Shown one piece after another: positions 48,680 through 60,986 of a DNA stretch of 64,000 nucleotides. Under the pieces are notes generated by a model. That model was not told where the DNA came from, did not search any database, and saw only the letters and a list, made by a program, of their open reading frames with translations. Source of the stretch: Coptis chinensis (taxonomy: Eukaryota; Streptophyta; Magnoliopsida; Ranunculales; Ranunculaceae); assembly GCA_015680905.1 (NCBI GenBank), contig CM027377.1, forward strand, positions 38,588,501 to 38,652,500, in the 5' to 3' direction. Both the position numbers and the translations under genes were made by a program. How positions within the stretch are numbered: position 1 is the stretch's first letter; each line of letters starts with the position of its first letter.

Positions 48680-49345
48680 AAACCGAGTCGTGTATTTAAA
48701 TTCCAAATTAAAATAATTTTGTTAGCCAAAATTCAATAATAAATTTGAAATAAAGAAAAAAAATATTGTTCAAATTCAATTTCATTCACATCTCTATAAA
48801 GTACAAAACTTTATCCATAAACCTTAAACTCTTAACTCATATGTACACCTATAGTGTAGTGGGGAAGACCATAAAAGAAATATATAATATTTGGGTGTAC
48901 AAACAATGGTTAGTGATGATTTTTTAATTATCGTCTTAAAATCAAGATTTTGTTATCCATTGTGGACCAAATTTTAGTGAATTACTAAAAATTGACCAAT
49001 TTTGACCAACTAAACAATTTATAAACCCTAAACTGAGTTGTGTATTTAAATTTCAAAAATAATTTTGTTAGCCATAATTCAATAATAAATTTTGAAAAAA
49101 AAAAAATTGTTTAAATTCAATTTCATTCACATCTCTATAAAATACGAAACCTTCCCCCATAAACCTTAAACCCTAAACTTATATGTACCTATAGTGTGGT
49201 GGGAAAGACCATAAAATAAATATGTAAATATTTCGGTGTACAAACAATGGTTAGTAATAATTTTCTAATTATCGTTTTAAAATCAAGATTTTGTAACCAA
49301 AAGTTAGTAAATTACTAAAAGTATACAATTTTGACCAACTAAACG
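48680..49345. repeat. two-copy tandem duplication of about 340 bp
   Basis: gagtcgtgtatttaaattcc near 48685 and gagttgtgtatttaaatttc near 49032 start two parallel blocks. Both continue through ttcaatttcattcacatctc, cctatagtgt, gtacaaacaatggttagt and ttttgaccaactaaac. Divergence is moderate. No coding sense. Confidence 0.85.
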
Positions 49346-49439
49346 GTTCATATCAGCTATCCAAAACAACATAGGTTAGTCTGGTCGAACTGTCTGTATC
49401 TGAAATGGTTGGTGAAATTGAATTTTGGTCGACCCATCT

Positions 49440-49700
49440 AATATAGAAAAGGTTAGTCTAATCTGAACATCTTTTCTTTTAAAGTCAGTTCCAATAAATT
49501 GTTCTTAATGTAGGACCAACACAATCTCCTCTCTTTGTAAGACGGTCCAGTACGTCCAACCATCAAATGCAGACCAAGTTAGCCTAATTTGAATGTGTGT
49601 GTGTTTTTTTTTAAAGTTGGTTCCAATAAACCATTCTTAATGCAAGACGAACACAATCTCATCTTCATGTAAGACGGTCCAGTCCAACCAATCAATATTT
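49440..49700. repeat. two-copy tandem duplication of about 130 bp
   Basis: ggttccaataaaccattctt, acacaatctc and gtaagacggtccagt occur in both blocks (about 49445-49575 and 49576-49700). Confidence 0.75.
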
Positions 49701-51645
49701 ACTGTCAGAGTTTTTCGCTCAATATTTTTTGTTGTTCTGCTTATTTTTCTGTCGATATGTTTTTTCATCCTGTTAGTATGTTATTTTGCCGAATTACCAT
49801 TAAAAGATTGAACTGTTGAAACTTATGGTTATTAATGGAGGCTCAAGCCCAATAGAAAGAAATCGCTCTGTATACCTTTTGAACTCTTATTGTTGTGGGT
49901 TTGAACTCATATGGTTGTTATTTTGGGTTGGTTTATGATTGGTGGTAGTGGGGGTGATGGAGTCTTTGGAGGGTCTTTGAAGTTTGAAGGCGGCGTTAAT
50001 GGTGGCGCGATCGAGTTTTGGAGTAGCGAGGGTTTTGAGAGTTTTGATTGTATCGAAAGGTTGGGTTTTTGGTGAGGGTTAAAACCGATGGGTTTAGAGG
50101 GGCCAAATGTGGGTGGTTGATGGTGGCTGATCGCTGGAGGGGTGAGCTGTTGAGGGAAGAAGAAGGAGGGGTGGCGATCCTGTTCCTATTTTAGTTGGGT
50201 CTTGGGCCGAAATATTAGTTTGTTTCTTTGGGCCGAAACAAAATTTGTTTGTTTTTTTGGGCCAGTTTTTATTTTGTTTGGGCTAGGTCCATAAGACTTA
50301 AAATGGGTCAAGGTGAGTCTTTAGTTGTTTAGACTTTTGGGCCTTGTTTTGGGGTTTTGTTTTGTTTAGTTGTATTAGGACCATGGGTTGAAGTGTTTGT
50401 ACATGAATGAATTTAAGCGCCGGGACCGTTTAGATGAACACCAGTTTGGGACTGTTGATTGTTGGGTTTGACCGGCCTGTTGACCATTGACCGTTGACTT
50501 TGTTTACTTTTTTATATATTAAATTTTATGGATTAATCCAATGGTAGAATGTTGTGGAAGCCGGTATAAACTGGTTGGTCATTATCTAAGAATGATTTGA
50601 TGTTGATATTATGCAATCATTGATACGTGACGAGAGTGAAATTTCAAGAGACATGACATTCCTAAAACGCTATAAAAATATTATGCAAGATTATGGAGCA
50701 ATTGTGACATTATGTGGTATGTTGAAATTGTTATTCTGTTAAATGATATGATATATTAGGATATATATTAAATGCGATACTTTTGATAAATAAATGTAAA
50801 CGCTTCATTATTATATGTGTGAGATGCTACTATGAGGTGGTATAATATTTGTGGATATTTCCAAAGGGATTGTGGTTTAGTGCATTATATTTTATTTGGC
50901 ACATGAAAGAATAAAAATAAAAGGTTGTTGTGATATTTCCAAATATGGTGGTTTAGTGCAATAATTTATTTGGCACGTCAAAGAGTGAAATGGTTATGAG
51001 ATACTAATGTATGATACCTAAATAAATTACATAACGAAAATCCTAGAACCTAGCTACCACAACTCATGTGATTGGTCCATGTGTAGGGCGTATGTGATAT
51101 GATTGGCCCTTATGAAGGGTGTACGAGATGTTGATTGACTTATGTGTAGGGCAATCGTAGCCGAATAGTGGCTTGATTATCTCATTCGCAAAATTAGAAC
51201 GAGACGCGCGATATTTTATGCTGAATAGTGGCAGTACCCATCTAATGGCGTTCGTGTGGGGGTTACCTGGTATGCGATATGCCGCTTAGGGTAACTACGC
51301 ACGGAGTGGTTCATTACGTGAGGGGAGACATATGGATGTACATGTTTGGCGTAGAGGAGCAATTGTGGTAGTCAGGAAAACTAGCTAAGACATAGAGACA
51401 ACATGATTCTAGAGACACTTGAAGAAACTCTAAACAATACTTGTGATGATATGTCAAAGTGTACGTTAAATCTATAATAAATGATTTATTGTAATTTAGG
51501 TTGCATTCACAATGATTTTGCAGAAGGGTGGGTTGAATTGATTATTTATGCAGGTGTGACCCACTCTATGATTATGCTTACACCAGTGTAAGTATAGAGT
51601 AAGTTTTAGTTTTGTTATTTTATTATTAAATGCAGTTGATCTAAT
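49701..51645. other. gene-free, GT-rich stretch
   Basis: No protein family is recognised in any frame. Around 50000-50330 the plus strand is strongly G/T-skewed with repeated tttgggcc words. Two related blocks with ttgtggtttagtgca and tatttggcac lie near 50870-50985. It may be a decayed LTR element; no ends were found. Confidence 0.35.
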
Positions 51646-51649
51646 ACGG

Positions 51650-51830
51650 TTTGAAGCTAAGGCGCCTCAGTGGAGAAACTAAATGCCTTATTATTATTGA
51701 ATTGGAAGCTAAGGCACCTCAGTGGAGGAACTATCTGCCTTAATTATTGTATTTAAAAATATTGTATTATTCATTGGAAGTTAAGGCGCCTTGGTGGAGT
51801 AACTAACTGCCTTATTGATTGTGTATATAT
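51650..51830. repeat. three-copy tandem repeat of about 60 bp
   Basis: gaagctaaggcgcctcagtg, then gagaaactaa(c/a)tgcctta, occurs near 51653, 51708 and 51776, with AT-rich spacers containing attattg. A gtatatatat microsatellite follows. Confidence 0.75.
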
Positions 51831-51835
51831 ATATG

Positions 51836-52849
51836 TATATATATGTATAAGTATGATTTGTATTTTTGGGCTACTCATACCAGCATTGTTTATAATGCTG
51901 ACCCGATTTGCATGTTTGCTTATCGGATGTGTTTATAAAATGAACATATATAGTCGATAATTCTTGACAAGATTAGTGTTGAAGAAGGTTGATTGATGTT
52001 TGTAGTTTGCGTTAGCGTCTCATTACAGAATATGTTTTGTTTTCCCTTGAGGTGCAATAGATTTTCAATTGAGACAATGTTTTTTTGTATTTTCAGTTGT
52101 AATTATAATTAAAGAGTTATTGAAAGGAAATTTGTTACTTAATCATATTTGGGAATTTTTGTAATGAAAAGGACTTTTGTTAATTTATTTATTTATTTTA
52201 TTTGATTTATTATTATTTTTTGTTGTTCAAATTTTTGGAATAACTAAACAGATTATGAGTTTTTGGAACTTGAGAGTGCATCACACCTCGAAAATTGAAG
52301 AGTCGGGAACAAATATTATTTTTCTGATTATGTCAAAATTCTGGGTGTGACACATTTGAGTTTTGTAAAGTCCGAAGTGGATCAATTGGTACCTTTATCG
52401 CGGATCAGATAGAGATCTTATAACATTTACAATGAATTATGATGTTAGCTAAAAATTTGTCACAAGAAAAATGCCTATCAAAGTAACTAAGCGACGACCA
52501 TATTAGACCGTCTAATGCTTCATAAGTTGCTCCAGTGAAGGCGCCAGGGTCTAAGGAAGTTAGTTGGGTTGGGATGTCGATCTGGAACGTAAGGCTATTC
52601 CCATTTTCCAACACTCACTATTAAAATCAACCATAAACGGAAGAGGTTGTCCTCATAAATTGAGTTTGCAAAAATACTTTGAAATCACATTTTGTACAAG
52701 TGGTTCTCATAATAATCTCATAAATAAATGATATTGGAATCATTATGAACAATACTTGGGTATGGAGTTACCTTGTCTTGGTCGCTGTTTTGGTTGCTTG
52801 ATTGAAACATCTCTTCATTGAATAGTTCATTTTCCACATTAAACGGATT
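51836..52849. other. gene-free AT-rich stretch
   Basis: No gene or element is recognised. The phrase attctgggtgtgacaca near 52340 resembles the kind of 3' end seen in plant LTRs, but no partner start was found. Confidence 0.35.
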
Positions 52850-53480
52850 GAAACGTTGTTAATTGTTTTGTCTCCCTTTTGGTAAGTTGTGTAACAATCA
52901 GGCTTTCTCTTAAACAGATTGTCCGTTTACGGACATGTTATATAGTGTCTTGAGCAGCTTACATGGTGTTTTGCATAGCTTATATAATGTCATATTTAAG
53001 CTGCTCACGAACAAGTTAATAAGTGTAAATTAAAAAGTTGTTAAAGACACTATAATAGTTGTTTAAGTTTAAGACAATGAATAAGCTGCCCCATAAACAT
53101 CCCCATATATCTGTATGTCCGTTTAAGAGAAAGCCTGGTTTAACAATATTTACTGTTGATTGACTATCAACAAATAGATAACCAATGTTTTCCCTTTTGT
53201 AAGGTATAGTATTTGTCTTTATTTAAACAATCATGTAACAACTAACAAGTATCTATAATTTGTTTGCAAGCAACAAATAATACAGCTCGTCGGAAGTACA
53301 ATTTTATCTTAATGATTTGCAGACGGGACCACCTAATAACCACAGCTAGCAAAATACCAACCCAAAGTCCAAAACCAACTTACCATGGTGCAGGAAGAAA
53401 AAGGTCGGTGTGTGAAATGAACCTATATATATGTTTTCCACTTTCCCAACAAAAATTCTTTCGTCAAAATCTCTTTAGGA
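52850..53480 (+). pseudogene. 3'-flank remnant of a third SDR unit (no coding exon left)
   Basis: attgttttgtctcccttttggtaagttgtgtaacaat matches the 3' region of SDR copy A (about 40455-40493). From about 53190 onward the sequence matches the 3' flank of copy B at 57070-57375, including caactaacaagtatctataa and agacgggaccacctaataa. No SDR exon remains upstream. A MITE sits at 52899-53137. Confidence 0.65.
52899..53137. mobile_element. hAT-type MITE with perfect 17-bp terminal inverted repeats
   Basis: The left end caggctttctcttaaac is exactly the reverse complement of the right end gtttaagagaaagcctg. The left flank gtaacaat and the right flank gtttaacaat give an imperfect target duplication of about 8 bp. 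The corresponding place beside SDR copy A (near 40485) reads gtaacaatataatttactg with no insertion. Confidence 0.8.
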
Positions 53481-53499
53481 TTTCAGTATTGAATTAAAA

Positions 53500-53690
53500 A
53501 ACAAGATGTCAGTATTGAATTGAAAACCACTGCAACGTCAATATTGCATAGAGAAATATCACTGCAACATAAATGTTGCCCCATAAAAACCACTGCAACG
53601 TCAATATTGTACCAAGAAATATCATTTTAACATGTTACACCATGAAAACCAATACAACATCAGTGTTGTGCTATGAAAAATCAATAGAGT
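53500..53690. repeat. short tandem repeats of about 40 bp
   Basis: Variants of accactgcaacgtcaatatt and gaaatatcac/cat alternate several times across this stretch. No coding sense. Confidence 0.65.
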
Positions 53691-54186
53691 GGATAGTTTG
53701 CTATGAAGAATAAATAAGAATTACAAAATAAGAATGAAAAGATGATAATGGAAAGAGAATAAGTGTTTTGAGTGAAAAAAAAGATATTTTTGGCTTTTAA
53801 TTTTCACCACTACTAATATTAATGTTGCAACATACCACGTCACTCTGGATGTCGTATCCTAGAAACAAAGAGAATAAGTCTACTATTACTTCAACAACAT
53901 CGCCATCCTAGAAACTTTTTTTTCTATTAAGTCGCCCAAACTGACTTTGGTTTACGGTTTACGTAATTGATGAATCATACAAATTTAAATGATACTGTGA
54001 ATACTGCCAAACTGAAGAGGATGGGCAAGACTGCAAGAGTATTCAATTGGCAATATTAAATTCACTCGTTCTTCCTGCACTAGTGTCCCTTCACTAAAGA
54101 CATTATTAACTGATATTAAACCGCAATCCTACGTATCAAGTCCAATGTCCTTCCTCCCCAAACAGATTGCCTCACCATATTCAGAC
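53691..54186. other. upstream flank of SDR copy B
   Basis: It contains the module shared with 28.5 kb (53898-54030) and the proximal flank shared with copy A from about 54115 (taaaccgcaatcctac onward). No separate gene. Confidence 0.5.
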
Positions 54187-56919
54187 ATGGCAGAAAAGAG
54201 GCACATATGATATACATTTTATTTTCTTTAGTTTTAGTTTGGTTCAATTTTTTCACCTTTATTTTTTGGTCATTTCAGGTGTGCAGTTGTTACGGGAGGG
54301 AATAAAGGAATTGGACTAGAGATATGTCGTCAACTAGCATCAAATGGTATCTTGGTCATACTAACAGCTAGAGATGAGAAGAGGGGTGTTGAAGCTGTTG
54401 AGAATCTCAACAAGTCTGGGCTTTCTCATGTGGTTTACCATCAACTTGATGTTAAAGATCCATCTAGTATTGCCTCTTTGGCGAATTTCATCAATACCCG
54501 TTTCAAAAAACTTGATATCTTGGTAAGGAGAGTACTAGATTTTTTTAACTTAAGATTCTTTGTACTGCTTCCTACAACTTATGTAATTTAATTGCTTTAT
54601 CATGTATGATACAATTCTTGTACGAAAAATAATGCAATCTTATTGTGCACTGAACATGCTGCATTTGAAACTAGTTCTAGTCTTCTAGATACATAGTTGC
54701 CCGCAACTGGACATATATGTATGGAGAAGAAAAACTAAGAATGAAAAATTGGGAGGGTAAACTATATAGTATTATAATGACGATACAGTATTAGTCTATG
54801 AGACATGTTTCAAGATTTGATTCCTAAGAGCATCTTTAGGTGAGACACTATCCTAGCATCAAATACCAAATTTTTAATAGCATGTTTAGGTGAGACACTA
54901 TCCTAGTATAAAACACCAAATTTTCAATAATTTGGTGTTTTTTCATTTTCAGAAGAGACACATATTGATGAAAACACCAAAAAAATACGAAAGCAAATAC
55001 CAAATCAGCCAAAATTTGGTGTTTGCTTTGGTGCTGTATCAAATCTCTCTCACGGAAAACCGCGTAGTTTTTTTAACACCACATGGGCTTGGGCTAGAGT
55101 GTGGGCTTCAATCACGCGGTTTTACGAAAACCGCACGAGAGATTTGAAAAGAGAAGAAAGAAGAAAGTTGATGTGCGACACATCGTGCGATTTCTGGAAA
55201 CCGCGTGAGCTTGGGCTTCTGAGGTGCGGTTTTGTGAAAGCTGCGTGAGCTATACAACGCAGTTTATCTAAAACCAGACTATTTGATGTCAACTATTTGA
55301 TATCACTCTTGAAGTTGATTGGTGTTTTTTTGGTTTGGTATTTGGTTTGGTTTAAATATTTGGTGTTTTCTTGGTTTCTCCTAAAGACGCTCTAATATCA
55401 ATTGAATTGTGTTTTGAAATACACTATTAATGCAGGTGAATAATGCAGGGGATGGGGGACTTATAATTGAGAGCGACGCTTTCAGGGCTTTACCACACGG
55501 ATTTGATGATGTAAAGTACTGATCTATCGAATCTTAGAACATTGATGACCTAATCCACTACAATGACATAATGTTTGGGTTTGCTCAGCACAACCCATGT
55601 ACTTCTTGCTCTTCCTTTGTTCTAGAACTAAATGCATACAACTCTTATAAATTGGCACATGATCAAGACTTATCTGTTAACTCAACGAGGTTGCATGTTG
55701 TAGGTATATGCTAGCACATGATTCAATCACCTAGAAATCCAATATTTAACAGACAATGTACCAAATGATTTGGTTTATTCGAATTAGGGTTGCCAGTTGG
55801 AAGATATATCTCGTCTGGTGCTGAATCATTTTTTGAAGTTCATCATCTTCTTTATGATAGATGGTCTGCTAACTTGCCCCGAAATGACCTGGCCCAGTCA
55901 GATAGTCATAATCAATTGATCCCTGGCTAAGTGCCTATTGATAGAGAATGGGAAAAAATGTCCACTCTAGCTAGTGGTGACTGGTGAGCATGATATTTAG
56001 TTATTTACTTGACCAATTTTTCGGTTTAGACAGCCTTCCAGGCCTTAGCAGTTGGCAACTTTGAACATACGAAGTTACATTTGTTCTTCTTGCTACTTGC
56101 TTTTATTATATCCGTATTTCATTTATATAATTCGATATACGAGCTTCTACAAAAGAGTTCTTTTGTCTAGGTAAGTGATGAAAACCCCGATATTCTGAAA
56201 GGAGTCATGGAACAGACTTATGAGAAGAGCGAAGGATGTTTGAAAACCAACTATTATGGAACCAAAAGAGTTACTGAAGCTCTTTTGTCCTTCCTTCAAC
56301 TCTCCGATTCAGCAAGAATTGTGAATGTTTCGTCCATATACGGGACACTCCAGGTAACAATAAACTAGCCTGAAGCTCATTGCACAATTACATGTTAAAT
56401 GATTATGATCATGCCGGCCATTACATGAGAACTAGATGCCATCTGAATTAGCTGCTTGTAGTGCATTTCCTATATATAAAGAAACGGGTATAAAAGCATC
56501 CAAAATCTTTTCATGTACAAGTTTCAGCTTACTTGTTGCAGTTTATACACAATGAGGAAGTTAAATTGGAGCTGAGCAAGTTTGAGACTCTAACAGAAGA
56601 GCGCATTGACGAGCTGATTCTATGGTTTCTAAAGGATTTCAAGGAGGATAAGTTGCAGGCAAACGGTTGGCCTATCACTGTAGCTGCGTATAAACTCTCC
56701 AAAGCTGCAGTAAATGCCTACACAAGAATGTTAGCCCGAAAGTTTCCCAACATGCTCATAAACTGCGTCCATCCTGGTTATGTGAAAACAGATATTACGT
56801 GTCACACAGGATTATTGACTGCTGAGGAAGGCGCTAAAGGTCCCGTAAAGCTGGCTTTGTTACCTGATAATGGCCCTTCTGGTCACTACTTTGATCAGCT
56901 GGACATGTCAACGTTTTAG
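54187..56919 (+). CDS. NADPH-dependent short-chain dehydrogenase/reductase, neomenthol dehydrogenase/salutaridine reductase-like (copy B)
   Basis: Five exons: 54187-54200, 54279-54522, 55436-55510, 56171-56353 and 56542-56919, the same phases and lengths as copy A, giving 297 residues. All SDR motifs are kept ([24 protein letters not shown]). I count about nine amino-acid differences from copy A, for example DGGLI for DLGLI, TYEKSE for AYEKGE, and VAAY for VTAY in front of the catalytic Tyr. Introns are also nearly identical, so the duplication is recent. Intron 1 again has only a GC donor (AGAG/gcacat). Exon 3 now ends in gtaaag instead of gtaagt, a slightly weaker donor. Intron 2 is longer because of a MITE. 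Substrate unknown. Confidence 0.89.
54828..55392. mobile_element. Tourist/Harbinger-type MITE in intron 2 of SDR copy B
   Basis: The ends gagcatctttaggtgagac and, reverse complemented, gagcgtctttaggagaaac form terminal inverted repeats. TAA flanks both sides (54825-54827 and 55393-55395). Copy A at the same place reads ttcctaatatcgaattg, the empty site with one TAA. The 565-bp element has internal inverted segments such as accaaattttcaataatttggtgt. Confidence 0.88.
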
Positions 56920-57377
56920 ATTGTGGACTGTGTTACAGTCATTGAATGTGAACTCCGTATTTTCTATTTGACCTCTTTAAGTATTGGCCCTCTGTTCTCT
57001 ACTTCCTCAAATCATCGTATTGTTAAATGTTTTCTCCCTCTTGGCAAGCTGTTGTAACTATCAGGCCGATGTTTTCCCTTTTGTAAATAACTCAGGTGAT
57101 TAACAATATTTACTTAGGCATGGTTTTTGTTTTTATTCAAACAATAATGTAACAACTAACAAGTATCTATAATTTGTTTGCAAGCAACAAACAGTACAGC
57201 TTTATCTTAATAATTTGCAGACGGGACCACCTAATAATCACAGCTAGCAAAATGCGTACCCAAAGTCCAAAGCCTACTGACCATGGAAGAAAAAGGTTGG
57301 TCTATGAATTGAACCTATAAATATGTTTCCCACTTTCCCTGCAAAAATTGTTTCATCAAAATCTCTTAAAAAACAAG
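56920..57377. other. 3' flank of SDR copy B
   Basis: It matches the remnant unit at 53.2-53.5 kb. The shared sequence stops at aaaacaagatgtc, where the PRP8-like pseudogene begins. Confidence 0.55.
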
Positions 57378-59419
57378 ATGTCGACTATAGGAGAATTATG
57401 TGTAGATCCACCACCTCCACCTGACCTCGAAGAAAAAGCAAGAAAGTGAATGCAAATAAACAAAAAAAGATACGCCGGAAAAAGACGATTCCGTTTCATT
57501 GCAACAGAAAAAGAAGACATGCCACCCGAACACGTCAGAAAATCGTAAAATACCACGGCGATATGTCGACACGTCAATATCGAAACGACAAGCGTGTTTA
57601 TCTCGGTGTATTAAAATACATCCCACATGCAATCTACAAGCTTCTAGAAAACATGCCCATGCCATGTTACCACATAACTGGTGCAATTACTTTTGTTAAT
57701 GAGACACCATTTGTTATTGAACCTATATATATGGCACAATGGGGTACAATGTGGATTATGATGCGTAGGGGAAAAAGAGACCAACGTCCTTTAAACGTAT
57801 GCGGTTTCCTCCTTTTGATGATGAAGAGCCTGTTTTAGACTATAGTGAGAATTTACTAGATGTTGATCCTATAGAGGCGATACAGTTAGAACTAGACGAA
57901 AAGGAGGATTCCGCTGTTTATTCGTGGTTTTATGATCATAAGCCACTTGTGAAAACGAAACTTGTTAATGGTCCTAGTTATAAGAAGTGGGATTTGGGTA
58001 TCCCGATAATGTCTACCCTTCATCGTCTTGCGGGGCAGTTGTTGTCGGACTTGAGTGATATGAATTATTTTTATTTGTTTGATATCGAGTCGTTTTTTAC
58101 TGCTAAGGCGTTGAATGTGTTTATACCTGGTGGTCCTAAGTTTGAACCGTTGTGTCAAGACGTGGAGAAAGGGGATGAGGATTGGAATGAGTTTAATGAT
58201 ATTAACAAACTTATTGTCCATTCGCCTCTCAGGACAGAGTATAGAGTCGCGTTTCCTCATCTTTATAATGATAGACCCAGAAAGGTAAAACTTGTATATC
58301 ATACTCCCATATGATTATGTATGTTAAACCTGAGGATCCTGATTTACCTGCATTTTATTTTGATCCTTTGATCCATCCCATTGTCTCTTCTACAGGGAAC
58401 AGTGTGACAAGATGTTAATCGACGAAGAACCAGATAAGGAGTTTTTTTTGACAGAAGGTTGCTGCAAAGCACACAACTCTATACTGATACTACAGCGGTT
58501 GGATTTTCTCTGTTGTTTGCTCCACGCCCTTTCAATATGAGATCTGGTAGGATGCAGCGGGCTGAAGATATACCTCTTGTGTTGGAGTGGTACAAGGAGC
58601 ATTGCGATCCGTCGTGTCCAGTTAAAGTTCGTGTCAGCCACCAGAAATTATTGAAATGCTTTGTTATGAATGAGCTGCATAGCAGAACGCCTAAGGCTCA
58701 GAAGAAGAAGCGCTTGTTGCGTTCTCTTAAAGCTACAAAGTTTTTCCAAACTACGCAGCTGGATTGGGCTGAAGCAGGTCTTCAAGTTTGTAAGCAAGGG
58801 TACAATATGCTGAATCTGTTGATTCACAGGAAGAATCTGAATTATCTTCACCTGGACTACAATTTTAATCTCAAGCCTGTGAAAACTCTCACTACAAAGG
58901 CGCGCAAGAAGTCTCGTTTTGGTAACGCTTTCCATCTGTGCCATGAAATCCTCAGGTTGACAAAGCTTGTGGTGGATGCCAATATTCAGTTCCGCTGGGG
59001 AATGTAGATGCATTCCAGTTGGCAGAAGGATACTTTTTCACATGTTGGCCAGTTGACTGGCATGTACAGGTATAAGTATAGACTCACGCGCCAGATTAGA
59101 ATGTGCAAAGACTTGAAGCACTTGATTTACTACCAGTTTAATACTGGACCTGTTGGGAAGGGGCCGGGATGTGGTTTTTGGGCACCAATGTGGAGAGTCT
59201 GGTTATTCTTCCTTCGTGGGATTGTGCTTTTGCTGGAAAGATGGTTGGGAAATTTACTAGCACGACAATTTGAGGGGCGCCATCCGAAAGGAGTTGCCAA
59301 GACTGTTACGAAGCAGCGTGTGGAGAGCCATTTCGACTTGGAGCTTCATGCTGCTGTTATGCACGATGTTATCGATGCAATGCCACAGGGCATCAAGCAG
59401 AATAAAGCTAAGACAATTT

Positions 59420-60193
59420 TGTTGTATGCAGATAAAAGAAAACAATAGAAGACAAGGACAGAATAACAGGTAATAACCAAGGCGCGGATTAGGCTGTCCT
59501 TAAGGAAAGATTTCGCCCCTTCCAATGGTGCGAAAGGCAACAGTAAGGGCGTCTTCCTCCACAGGATTCAATGGTTAACAAAGATCTAACTTTGCACTAG
59601 AATAGACTACCCTCTAGAACGACAATATAACTCTCAAGGGCCGGCGTGAAGAAGAGAAGAGAAGAAGATTGAAGCAATCAAAGACTTATCCGTTTCGTGT
59701 AGGTAAAGAGAAGGGTGTATCACGACTTCAACTTCGCTTTTGGTGTGTATGGAGGAGGCGACGACTTCTGTCTTCTCTCTCAATATAGAAGCAAAGAAGC
59801 AAAGATCAGATACACGAAGTTCTCTCTTACGTGTCTCTCTCTCTCTCGTTACGTGATTGATTCCCTCTAATGAACACAGCTGTGTTTATATAGAGGTATG
59901 ATCGAATCATAGATGGATGTAAGTGGAACTCCAGCCGAAACTAGTTCAAAAAGAAAAAGTTTAGGCTATTGATAATCCACTACCCACTAGACTAATGTTC
60001 TGCCCCCACGACTTCGGCTCGGTTCGGGAGGGTAGGCGGCAATGCGTGTGTGTGGCTTTTGGGTGAGTCCTCCCTCCTAACACAAAAGCCTTTGTACCAT
60101 AAGGGCACGCCCTTATGCTAGAGGTTCACCTCAAATACCTCACTAGCTAGTGGTGGTTCATCAATGTGGGACTAAACAACACACAAGTATTTT
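59420..60193 (-). repeat. 3' LTR of the Copia element (left copy, about 770 bp)
   Basis: Shares aggaaagatttcgccccttc, tttgcactagaatagactac, gataatccactacccactag and gaggttcacctcaaatacct with the other LTR. It lacks the outermost 24 bases found in the right LTR and keeps a segment of roughly 300 bp (about 59650-59960) that the right copy has lost. Confidence 0.85.
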
Positions 60194-60409
60194 TACCCTG
60201 TCTCTTTTACTCTTAGGAATTTCTTGTTCAAAAATTGAGGATCCATTGATTGTTGTCGGTAGGTACATGACCTTTCCATAACTCATATGGTGTCTTATTC
60301 CTGTTTTCTTGTTGGGTATCCTATTCTCAGATATGGCAAGCAGATAGGATTGCTTCCCCACAAGTTCAGGGAAGCTCTTAACTTACAAGCATAGCATTCA
60401 TCATCTCTT

Positions 60410-60607
60410 TTAGTGTTCTTGTTTTTCCGTTCGGGCTACTCCATTAGACTCGGGAGAGTATGGTGGAGTAGTCTCATGAATAATGCCATTCTTGTCACAA
60501 AAGTCCCGGAAGGGGTTAGACTCATATTCTCCACCCCTATCGGACCGAAGTCTCTTAATCTTACAGCTTAATTTGGTTTTCAACTTGACTTTGTACTTGA
60601 GAAACAT
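60410..60607 (-). pseudogene. integrase core fragment of the Copia element
   Basis: RLRSDRGGEYESNPFRDFC and HETTPPYSPESNGVA are the second-Asp and Glu regions of the Copia DDE integrase. Frame is lost after NGVA. 60361-60161 holds a further piece with NKKTGIRHHMSYGKV, the end of the integrase region, before the LTR. Confidence 0.85.
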
Positions 60608-60803
60608 CTCACCGCCTCATGCTTGTGTCTAAGTAAATATACCATGGTGTACCTAGAGAAGTCATCTATGAATGTAATATAATAAAACTTCCCCCTCTAG
60701 ACATGGTACTTTGAATTCACCCAAACTCCATTATGAATAAGAGTTAGTAATCCAGTTTTATCTCTAGACACGCTTCTATTGGGGTTTCTTCGTGGCTTTA
60801 GTC

Positions 60804-60986
60804 TCAAAGACATATCTCACATTTATCATTAGAAAAATCAGAAATATTAGACAATAAACCACATGCTTTCATCCTTTTCATATCTTGAACATTCACATGT
60901 CCTAGTCTACCATGCCATATATTAAAAGAGTCAAGCAAATAAGGTAGCAGATTCATTCTTATTAATAATAATGTTGTCAAGTACAT
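60804..60986 (-). pseudogene. GAG-pre-integrase zinc segment of the Copia element
   Basis: WHGRLGHVNVQDMKRM and CEIC form the H-H-C-C zinc module that precedes Copia integrase. Sixty residues, then the frame breaks. Confidence 0.8.

Noticed and set aside
50000-52345. Possible solo LTR ending in gggtgtgacaca
   Set aside because: No matching TG...start, inverted ends or target duplication could be found, so I left it unassigned.
52405-52614. Minus-strand frame near the SDR remnant
   Set aside because: No similarity to SDR or any family I recognise; not supported by neighbours.
57892-59013. Minus-strand open frames opposite the PRP8 segments
   Set aside because: They are shadows; the plus strand gives continuous PRP8 similarity.
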